From: Spirosoma linguale DSM 74
Lineage (GTDB): Bacteria > Bacteroidota > Bacteroidia > Cytophagales > Spirosomataceae
Direction: 5' to 3'
NCBI GenBank assembly: GCA_000024525.1
Contig: CP001769.1
Location: 3,939,001 to 4,003,000, forward strand
DNA length: 64,000 nt
Of the stretch, positions 1 through 6,428 are shown piece by piece. The notes under the pieces were generated by a model that made no database searches, was not told the DNA's origin, and saw nothing but the letters and a program-made list of their open reading frames with translations. Numbering within the stretch: position 1 is the stretch's first letter; the number at the start of each line of letters is the position of its first letter. Made by a program: the position numbers and the translations under genes.

Positions 1-292
1 CCGTCACAATCCGTGACAGGGCATAGAAGCCCCATAGCAAACTCAGGAAAAGAAGCCCTTTCTCTATATCCCGAATCATTAGATAAACCAGCGTGATACA
101 TAAAGTGAGCCCCACCCCACCGTAGACGCCCCGAATTGAGCTGAAGGCATCTGTGTTAGTAAGTTGTACCTGAACCAGATCCATTACCGATTGTGGATTG
201 GAAAAAGCCATGAGGCTGACGGACAGCAGGGCCAGAGCTGATACGAGGATAAACCCCTGAGCCGTGCGTTTGATAACCAGTTGCGTTTGCAT
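1..292 (-). CDS. DUF4345-like small membrane protein (3' end outside window)
   Basis: The minus strand is open from an ATG at 290-292 to the window edge, giving 97 residues without a stop. The product begins MQTQLVIKRTAQG and has a hydrophobic first segment (about residues 13-30), then an IRGVYGGVGL stretch (about 53-62) leading into a second hydrophobic segment, and a third near the edge (LLFLSLLWGFYALSR). The IRGxYGG turn between membrane helices is typical of DUF4345 proteins, which are about 120-130 residues with no settled function. Only the last quarter should be missing. The family call rests on this motif and the helix pattern. Confidence 0.6.
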   Translation of the reverse strand, partial: MQTQLVIKRTAQGFILVSALALLSVSLMAFSNPQSVMDLVQVQLTNTDAFSSIRGVYGGVGLTLCITLVYLMIRDIEKGLLFLSLLWGFYALSRIVT

Positions 293-363
293 AATCTTGA
301 TCGTTAAATACGCAGCAAAGTTGGGCGTCCCTAGTCAACCCATTGTTGGTATTTACCAAGATT

Positions 364-948
364 TCATGCCTTTATGGAGTTAATAAACTTACTGAAATTC
401 GTCGGGTCAACGCCAATATACCTGGCCAGGTATTTATGGGGAACAAGCTGTAAGATATGCGGACTGCGCTGAAGAAGTTTCCTGAATTTATCGGCGGACG
501 AATAGCATTGTAGTTCCACTAACCGTTCCAGCACGCCCGACAAGGCCCCGGTAATCCCCAGCCGAACCATGGTTTCTACCCCACGGTTATGTCGCATAAC
601 TGTCTCCAGATCAGTGTAGGAAGCCCGCAGAAAAGAGGATGTGGTCAATGTTTCGTAGTAGTATCGCGAAGCATGGCGTAACATGAACGAATCGACCACT
701 CCACCGAACGAAGAGGGATAGGAAAAAATTAGCGTTGCTTCTCGATTTTGGTCATCGAAGTAATAAACGTGTTGTACGCCTTCCACCACAAAATATAAAT
801 AGTTTTCCTGCTGATTGGCAACCGTTAGAATTTCCTTTCGCTTTGCGGAATAGGGGTGCCAAATTCCGGAGAACGCTGTCCATTCCTGTTCTGAGAGCGG
901 ATGAATTGCCTGAACAAGCTGCTTTAGACGAAGTAAAGATGAATGCAT
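364..948 (-). CDS. Crp/Fnr-family transcriptional regulator
   Basis: This is a 195-residue cyclic-nucleotide-binding-domain regulator. Residues about 20-110 form the beta-roll, including FVVEGVQHVYYFDD and SFGG. The C-terminal 45 residues (LVPHKYLARYIGVDPTNFSK) look like the recognition-helix region of the short Crp/Fnr proteins common in Bacteroidota. I chose the ATG at 948 because the reading frame upstream (to 1077) lacks family character. It is divergent from the nucleoside gene at 1200, so the 251-bp gap between them probably holds both promoters. The ligand cannot be read from sequence; many Bacteroidota members bind no cAMP. The target is inferred at best to be itself or its neighbours. 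Confidence 0.8.
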   Translation of the reverse strand: MHSSLLRLKQLVQAIHPLSEQEWTAFSGIWHPYSAKRKEILTVANQQENYLYFVVEGVQHVYYFDDQNREATLIFSYPSSFGGVVDSFMLRHASRYYYETLTTSSFLRASYTDLETVMRHNRGVETMVRLGITGALSGVLERLVELQCYSSADKFRKLLQRSPHILQLVPHKYLARYIGVDPTNFSKFINSIKA

Positions 949-1199
949 GAATAAAGTGATCAAAAGTCCTCGAAATAAACCTGACGTTGCCGTTTTGAAC
1001 CCGCCTATCCAGACAGAAGCAGATGAATCTAGCTCTCTAACGAATTTATGACATGTCTTTCTAGCGCATGCCCCCATCTGCCACTCAACCCGTTTTCTGT
1101 GATGACATCAGTCATTTACCGGTGGCTATCAGTACCGTTTTCAAGAAATTGATACATGGCCGCTGTGACCAGCCAAATTAGGGCCTATTTTGCAACACC

Positions 1200-2270
1200 A
1201 TGTATTTGACGAAAAAACTATCCCTATTTGGCTGGCTGCTGTTTGCCAGTCTGCGCATGTACGGCCAGGCGACCGCTCCCATTCCGGTAAAGGCCGTTAT
1301 TGTGACCATGTTTGAAATTGGTGCCGACACCGGCGACCGGCCCGGCGAGTTTCAATACTGGGTAGAGCGGTTGCCGCTATCCCAAACCATTCCGTTTCCG
1401 CAGGGCTACCGGAACCTGCGTTACAACCCAGAGAAGCAGGTTTTAGGCATTTGCACGGGCATGGGAACAGCCCGTTCGGCGGCTTCCATCATGGCGCTGG
1501 GCATGGACCCCCGTTTCGACCTGTCACATGCCTACTGGCTCGTGGCGGGCATTGCCGGTATCGATCCGCAGGATGGCAGTGCGGGCTCGGCAGTCTGGGC
1601 CGAATGGCTGGTCGATGGTGACCTCGCCCACGAAATCGACCCACGCGAGATGCCTAAGGAGTGGTCAACGGGCTACCTCCCGTTGCGACGGGCCAAGCCC
1701 TACGAGCAACCCGTTCAGGATAACGATTTCACGGTGGCCATTCACCTCAATCCGGGTCTGGCCAACTGGGCATTTGACCTGACGAAAAACATCAAACTGG
1801 CCGATTCCGAGACGCTTCAAAAGATGCGCGCCGTTTACCGCGATTTCCCCGAAGCCCGGAAACCACCCCGCGTTATGATGGGCGACCATATTGCCGCCAT
1901 GACGTTCTGGCACGGCAAGTACCTCAACGACTGGGCTAATGACTGGGTTAAGTATTGGACCAAAGGCAAAGGAAACTTCGTTACCTCGGCCATGGAAGAC
2001 ACGGGAACCGGACAATCGCTACAGTGGCTTACCAATGCCGGAAAAGCCGACATCAATCGGTACATGGTACTCCGAACCGCCAGCAATTATACCATGCAGC
2101 CGTCTGGCGTAACGGCCGCACAGAATCTGACCAATGGCGGCAAGGAAGTTGGTGAGCGGTACACGGCGTACATCCCGGCCCTCGAAGCCGCGTATCAGGC
2201 AGGCAGCACGGTTGTCAATAAATTAGTTGCTGACTGGTCTGTATACAAAGACAAATTACCGGGCAAGTAG
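1200..2270 (+). CDS. Purine nucleoside permease (NUP) family protein, exported
   Basis: A 356-residue protein with an N-terminal signal sequence (about residues 1-23, ending near MYGQA). The mature part starts PIPVKAVIVTMFEIG and carries the glycine-rich CTGMGTARSAASIMALG and YWLVAGIAGIDPQDG segments typical of the fungal/bacterial NUP family. That family resembles nucleoside phosphorylases in fold and is linked to purine nucleoside uptake. The signal sequence points to the periplasm. The metallo-beta-lactamase fold gene follows 109 bp later and a nucleoside hydrolase after it, so a nucleoside-salvage role is reasonable. Transport versus enzymatic activity cannot be decided here. Confidence 0.85.
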   Translation: MYLTKKLSLFGWLLFASLRMYGQATAPIPVKAVIVTMFEIGADTGDRPGEFQYWVERLPLSQTIPFPQGYRNLRYNPEKQVLGICTGMGTARSAASIMALGMDPRFDLSHAYWLVAGIAGIDPQDGSAGSAVWAEWLVDGDLAHEIDPREMPKEWSTGYLPLRRAKPYEQPVQDNDFTVAIHLNPGLANWAFDLTKNIKLADSETLQKMRAVYRDFPEARKPPRVMMGDHIAAMTFWHGKYLNDWANDWVKYWTKGKGNFVTSAMEDTGTGQSLQWLTNAGKADINRYMVLRTASNYTMQPSGVTAAQNLTNGGKEVGERYTAYIPALEAAYQAGSTVVNKLVADWSVYKDKLPGK

Positions 2271-2314
2271 AGGCTTACTAACAACTGGAACTATACAACC
2301 GAATCATCTTAGCT

Positions 2315-2333
2315 CCCTCCTATTTTAGGAGGG
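2315..2333. repeat. Short CCCTCCTA/TAGGAGGG hairpin repeat
   Basis: A perfect 8-bp stem (CCCTCCTA, TTT loop, TAGGAGGG) followed by GGTTGGGGTGG. It lies between two genes of the same direction. This G/C-rich hairpin plus tail looks like a dispersed intergenic repeat rather than a terminator, as there is no T tract. Confidence 0.5.
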
Positions 2334-2379
2334 GGTTGGGGTGGTGGGTAAAATATCTAAATCGTCAACCGGCAACCAT

Positions 2380-3129
2380 ATGCGTACTCTACTTACCCTT
2401 TTATTTTTCTCAGGACTCATCGTGTCTTTACAGGCACAGTCGGCGAAAAAACCGGGGCTTTTGGTCACGCCACTCAACAAACAGGTGTTTGTTCATACCA
2501 CCTATGGTCTGTACAAAAATGAAGCCGTCCCATCTAACGGGCTGATCATTAAAACGAAAGGTGGCATTGTGCTGGTCGACACTGGCTGGGATACCGACAC
2601 CAATACCGACAACACCCGTGAGCTACTCCGATGGGTCAGCACCAACCTCCACCAACCTGTCCGGCTGTGTATTGTCACGCATGCCCACGAAGACCGGGTA
2701 GGCGGCATCAGCGAACTTCGTAAAGCGGGCGTTCGGGTGGTAAGTACACCCCTCACCGCTCAGAAATCGGTAAAGCTTGGGTTTGAATCCCCAGAGGCAG
2801 TTTTACCGAACGATACGACCTTTTCAATCGGCAACGAACCGATCCGCTGCTACTTTCCAGGGCAAGGCCACACCCCCGATAACATTGTGGTGTGGTTACC
2901 CAATCAAAAGATTTTATACGGCGGCTGTCTCGTAAAAAGCGTTGCCGCCTTCGGCATGGGGAACCTCGCCGACGCCAACCTAAACGAGTGGGGCAACTCG
3001 ATCCAGAACCTGATGACGCAGTTTAAATCGGCCCGGATTGTTGTACCGGGGCATGACGAGTGGACCGATACCCGGTCGCTGGCGCATACCTTACAACTAC
3101 TAAAGAAACACGCTGAGGCTAAAAAGTAA
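2380..3129 (+). CDS. Subclass B1 metallo-beta-lactamase-like hydrolase
   Basis: A 249-residue secreted protein with signal peptide MRTLLTLLFFSGLIVSLQAQ. All B1 zinc ligands are visible: H101-A-H103-E-D105 in THAHEDRVGG, H164 in GQGHTPDN, C183 in YGGCLVKS, and H225 in VPGHDEW. This matches class B1 beta-lactamases in order and spacing, and the length is typical. I use the ATG at 2380; an in-frame GTG at 2341 would add 13 residues ahead of a clear signal peptide. The family suggests carbapenem and penicillin hydrolysis, but the genes on either side handle nucleosides, so the native substrate is open. Activity is inference only. Confidence 0.85.
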   Translation: MRTLLTLLFFSGLIVSLQAQSAKKPGLLVTPLNKQVFVHTTYGLYKNEAVPSNGLIIKTKGGIVLVDTGWDTDTNTDNTRELLRWVSTNLHQPVRLCIVTHAHEDRVGGISELRKAGVRVVSTPLTAQKSVKLGFESPEAVLPNDTTFSIGNEPIRCYFPGQGHTPDNIVVWLPNQKILYGGCLVKSVAAFGMGNLADANLNEWGNSIQNLMTQFKSARIVVPGHDEWTDTRSLAHTLQLLKKHAEAKK

Positions 3130-3161
3130 ACCCGTACGCTACTCTAAAAACTATTCTCTAC

Positions 3162-4091
3162 ATGCCTAAACCGCTATTAATGGATCACGACGGGGCGATT
3201 GACGACCTGTTATCGCAATTACTCGTGCTGACTATGCCGGATGTCGAACTCATCGGCGTTACCGTAACCCCCGCCGATTGCTACATTGAACCCGCTCTCG
3301 AATCAGCGTATAAATTGCTTCAGTTAATGGGCAGGGAACAGGTTCCACTGGGCCGGGGCGACTACTATGGTATCAATGCGTTTCCGAGCGAATGGCGGGC
3401 ACGCCCCGAGATCATCAACGCCCTGCCGCTGCTCATCAATCTACCCAAATCGCCCGATCCCTACGGGTATTTGAGCGCGCCAGATTTGATTATCAGGCAG
3501 CTATCCACGGCAACGGAAAAGGTAACCATTCTGATGACCGGCCCCTGTTCCAACCTGGTTATGGCACTGGAAAAAGCCCCCGAATTAAAAGCTGCTATTG
3601 CCGAGATTGTATGGATGGGTGGGGCCTTTCGCACAACCGGAAATGTTCAGACATTTCAGCACGACGGCACCGCCGAATGGAATGTATTCTGGGACCCGGT
3701 CTGTTCGCAAAAGCTGTTCTCATACGAGTTGCCCCTCACGCTGATTCCGCTCGATGTCACGAATCATGTTCCCGTGACAAAAAAGTTCCTGTCTACCCTA
3801 GCCAGTCAAATTGACCATAAATTATCCAACCTCACGGGTCAGTTCTGGGCGCTGACACTGGATACCATCCCAAGTTATCACTACACGTATTTCATGTGGG
3901 ATATTCTGGCCACCAGCTACCTCGCCATGCCGGAACAGTTCATGATAGAGACGGCCAAAGCCAATGTCAGCACGCGTCCGCCCAACGCGGGCCAAACGTA
4001 TCTGGACGAGAACGGGTATACAATACGCTTCGCGACGGATGTTAATGTCGCCTATTTTTACGAATACCTGCTGGCGCAGTTCAGGCAATAA
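3162..4091 (+). CDS. Inosine/uridine-preferring nucleoside hydrolase
   Basis: A 309-residue IunH/URH-family enzyme that would cleave the N-glycosidic bond of ribonucleosides to ribose and base. The N-terminal DHDGAIDD (residues 8-15) is the calcium-binding aspartate cluster, normally DxDxxxDD. MTGPCSNLVMALE and EIVWMGGAF further match the family, and WNVFWDPVCSQ holds the later substrate-binding region. There is no signal peptide, so it acts in the cytoplasm. It follows the B1 lactamase-like gene by 32 bp and is probably co-transcribed with it and the NUP-type gene. Base preference cannot be judged. Confidence 0.88.
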   Translation: MPKPLLMDHDGAIDDLLSQLLVLTMPDVELIGVTVTPADCYIEPALESAYKLLQLMGREQVPLGRGDYYGINAFPSEWRARPEIINALPLLINLPKSPDPYGYLSAPDLIIRQLSTATEKVTILMTGPCSNLVMALEKAPELKAAIAEIVWMGGAFRTTGNVQTFQHDGTAEWNVFWDPVCSQKLFSYELPLTLIPLDVTNHVPVTKKFLSTLASQIDHKLSNLTGQFWALTLDTIPSYHYTYFMWDILATSYLAMPEQFMIETAKANVSTRPPNAGQTYLDENGYTIRFATDVNVAYFYEYLLAQFRQ

Positions 4092-4095
4092 ATTG

Positions 4096-4179
4096 TAGTG
4101 CCGAACGTCGAACCGTCCCGGTAGGACGAATGGTACTCAGTATCTAATTTCACACTCCACCGAGACGGTCGGCACTACG
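4096..4179. repeat. Imperfect inverted repeat with GTAGTGCCGA/TCGGCACTAC ends
   Basis: The outer 10-bp arms (4096-4105 and 4170-4179) are perfectly complementary. Internal parts (ACCGTCCCGG, CCGAGACGGT) are a degenerate version of the perfect hairpin at 5269-5337. It lies between two convergent genes and its right arm overlaps the stop codon of the AraC-family gene. It could end transcription from both sides, but kinship with the copy at 5269 marks it as a repeat-family member. Confidence 0.6.
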
Positions 4180-5155
4180 CGTCTACTAACTCTTTGTTGT
4201 ATTTATTCCGATAATCGACGGGTGATAATCCGGTGATTCGTTTGAAAATTGTTCGAAATGCTTTAGTGTCCGAATAGCCAACGTCATACATAATTTCATT
4301 GACTGTTTTTCGGCTGGTTTCCAGGCTTTTTTTGGCTGCTTCAATTTTCACCCGCTGCATGTATTCATTGACTGAATTGGCGGTGGCTTTCTTAAACCTG
4401 CGCTCCATATTTCGCCGACCCAATGCGAATTTTGACGCGAGTTCATCGACCGAAATCCGTTCCTGAAAATTCTGTTCGATGAACTCCTGCGCTTTCCGAA
4501 TTGGCTCGTCTTCGTGTTCCTTTTGTCCCTGGAAAATAGTGAACGACAATTGGTTATCCCGCTGGATTTCTATTGCAAAAACTTTAGCTGCAAGAACAGC
4601 AATTTCCCGACCGGCGTATTTCCCGATCAGGTGCAAAATCAGGTTCAGGTACGAGAATGCCCCGCCACTGGAATAAATGCCCTGTTCGTCGGTAATGATC
4701 TTCTCCGGCACCAGGTCGACTTCGGGAAACAGCTGCCGGAATTGATTGGCCGCCAGCCAGTGCGTAGCGCATTTTCGGCCGTTTACCAGGCCCGTCGATG
4801 CCAGTAGAAAAGCTCCCAGACAAAGGCTGGCAACTTCGGCACCATTGCTGCGCTGTTTGAGTATCCAGGGAATAAAATCTCTGTTTTTTTCGATGGCATT
4901 TTCCAGTTCACCATCCAGGGCGGGAATAATAATTAAATCTGTTTTTTTTATGTCCCCGATCAGCGAATCGGCGTGTACCGTAAACAAGCCTCCACTCACC
5001 GGCGTCTCTCGCGAAAGACCAACCAACTGGACTGAAAATAACGGTTTTTCACCCCGCATTTTACAAAACTGATTTACCTCGGTAAATAGCTGTCGTGTTC
5101 CTTCCAGACTACCTAAAATAGCACCTTTCGGTACAAGAATGGATATGTGTTTCAT
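4175..5155 (-). CDS. GlxA-type AraC-family regulator with DJ-1/PfpI-like domain
   Basis: A 326-residue two-domain regulator. Residues about 1-190 form a class I glutamine-amidotransferase-like (DJ-1/PfpI) domain, including LIIIPALDGELE and the nucleophile-elbow-like SLCLGAFLLA. Residues about 215-320 hold the AraC DNA-binding domain with two helix-turn-helix units (ISVDELASKFALGRRNMERRF and IMYDVGYSDTKAFRTIFKR). GlxA-type proteins usually sense metabolites through the first domain; the ligand is unknown. It is divergent from the DHFR-family gene at 5363, and a perfect 28-bp-stem hairpin sits in the shared upstream region. It is flanked on both sides by members of one inverted-repeat family. 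Confidence 0.88.
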   Translation of the reverse strand: MKHISILVPKGAILGSLEGTRQLFTEVNQFCKMRGEKPLFSVQLVGLSRETPVSGGLFTVHADSLIGDIKKTDLIIIPALDGELENAIEKNRDFIPWILKQRSNGAEVASLCLGAFLLASTGLVNGRKCATHWLAANQFRQLFPEVDLVPEKIITDEQGIYSSGGAFSYLNLILHLIGKYAGREIAVLAAKVFAIEIQRDNQLSFTIFQGQKEHEDEPIRKAQEFIEQNFQERISVDELASKFALGRRNMERRFKKATANSVNEYMQRVKIEAAKKSLETSRKTVNEIMYDVGYSDTKAFRTIFKRITGLSPVDYRNKYNKELVDA

Positions 5156-5268
5156 AACTTAAAAATAACGAAAACCGCTGTCGTAATCAACCCTTATTTT
5201 GACGGATTTACCACCGCAAAAGCCCAACTTACTGCCTTAAATTTGTCTGTACAAAAACGGTTTCTACT

Positions 5269-5337
5269 GTAGTGCCGACCGTCCCGGTCGGGCATTTCCT
5301 CTTCAGTTTAATGCCCGACCGGGACGGTCGGCACTAC
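5269..5337. repeat. Perfect 28-bp inverted repeat upstream of DHFR-family gene
   Basis: Left arm 5269-5296 and right arm 5310-5337 are perfectly complementary over 28 bp, with a 13-nt loop. The outer GTAGTGCCGA arms are shared with 4096-4179. It ends 25 bp before the start codon at 5363, between two divergent genes, so it cannot be a terminator for either neighbour. Confidence 0.75.
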
Positions 5338-5362
5338 AACACAAACCCTGATAATCAACAGT

Positions 5363-5962
5363 ATGCGAAAAGTTATTTTATTTATGCATGTCTCGCTCGA
5401 CGGCTTCGTCTGCGGTCCCAACGGAGAGCAGGACTGGATGACAATGGATGATGATGAAGTGGGTCGTTACCTGGTTCCAGATTTGCAGACAACAGTCGAT
5501 TCAATCCTGGTTGGCCGTGTTCTCTACCAGGGCTTTGCCAGCTTCTGGCCGACCATCACGAACAACCCGTCAATCCCTCCAGAACTGGCCGATTTTGCCA
5601 ACTGGATGAATACGACCCCAAAGATTGTCTTCTCAAACACATTGACAACGGTCGGCTGGCAAAACGCCCGTCTGGCAGAAGCCGACGTTGCCACAGAAAT
5701 AGCCACCTTAAAACAGCAGCCGGGAGGTGATATGGTAGTGTTTGGCGGAGCGGAATTTGTCGCGTCACTTGCCAGACTGGACCTGATCGATGAGTACCGG
5801 ATCAAACTTGAACCCATTATCCTGGGCACCGGAAAAGCACTCTTTAAAGACGTGACCGAGCGAATCAGACTGACGCTCACGAAAGCGAAATCGTTCGATT
5901 CCGGCGTAGTTGGGCTTTATTATCAGGTTAATCGAGCAAACCAGACTACGCAAACCTTATAA
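5363..5962 (+). CDS. Dihydrofolate reductase / RibD C-terminal family protein
   Basis: A 199-residue RibD_C/YyaP-type reductase. It opens KVILFMHVSLDGFVCGP, the usual MxxSLDGxxxGPxG start of this family, and continues with DSILVGRVLYQGF and GGDMVVFGGAEFVASLARLDLIDEYRI, a typical nucleotide-binding and C-terminal region. Such proteins are NADPH-dependent reductases of mostly unknown substrate and are not the housekeeping DHFR. The DoxX-like gene begins 13 bp after the stop, so the two are probably co-transcribed. Confidence 0.85.
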   Translation: MRKVILFMHVSLDGFVCGPNGEQDWMTMDDDEVGRYLVPDLQTTVDSILVGRVLYQGFASFWPTITNNPSIPPELADFANWMNTTPKIVFSNTLTTVGWQNARLAEADVATEIATLKQQPGGDMVVFGGAEFVASLARLDLIDEYRIKLEPIILGTGKALFKDVTERIRLTLTKAKSFDSGVVGLYYQVNRANQTTQTL

Positions 5963-5975
5963 ACAACTACCTAAA

Positions 5976-6359
5976 ATGAACACACTACCCATTCGTAAAA
6001 GCACTAAAAAAGACCGAATCATCTACTGGACGGCTACCCTGCTGATTGTTCTCTTCGACTCGGTAGGTGCCCTGGGTTTTAACACGCCTTTAGCTATCGA
6101 AGGCACCCGGCATCTTGGCTTTCCCGACTATTTTAGGGTAGAACTTAGCCTGGGGAAAATCCTTGGTGGTATTCTTCTGGTACTACCCATGATACCAGCC
6201 CGAATTAAAGAGTGGGCGTATGTGGGATTTGGTATTTCGATGATTTCGGCCATTATCGCCAACCTGGTAGTCGATGGCCCCGCTCAGGCAAGTCTGCCGT
6301 TTGTGTGCCTGATAGTATTGATCGTCTCGTACGTATACTACCACCGTATTCATAAGTAA
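5976..6359 (+). CDS. DoxX-like small integral membrane protein
   Basis: A 127-residue protein with four predicted membrane helices (about residues 16-34, 48-67, 73-92, 99-118). The length and helix pattern fit the DoxX/DoxX-like family, supported by FRVELSLGKILGGILLVLPM and RIKEWAYVGFGISMISA. The ATG at 5976 is preferred; upstream in-frame codons overlap the preceding gene. Function in this family is poorly defined (redox or stress links in some members). It is probably in an operon with the RibD_C-type gene. Confidence 0.75.
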   Translation: MNTLPIRKSTKKDRIIYWTATLLIVLFDSVGALGFNTPLAIEGTRHLGFPDYFRVELSLGKILGGILLVLPMIPARIKEWAYVGFGISMISAIIANLVVDGPAQASLPFVCLIVLIVSYVYYHRIHK

Positions 6360-6384
6360 GCACAGCGTCATCCATGTTAACACC

Positions 6385-6417
6385 AACCCTATAAGGTCTC
6401 CGGGACCTTATAGGGTT
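6385..6417. terminator. Bidirectional hairpin terminator
   Basis: A perfect 14-bp stem (AACCCTATAAGGTC at 6385-6398 with its complement at 6404-6417) and a 5-nt loop, placed between convergent genes ending at 6359 and 6429. Position and symmetry fit a two-way transcription terminator. Confidence 0.7.
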
Positions 6418-6428
6418 GAACGACCAGA

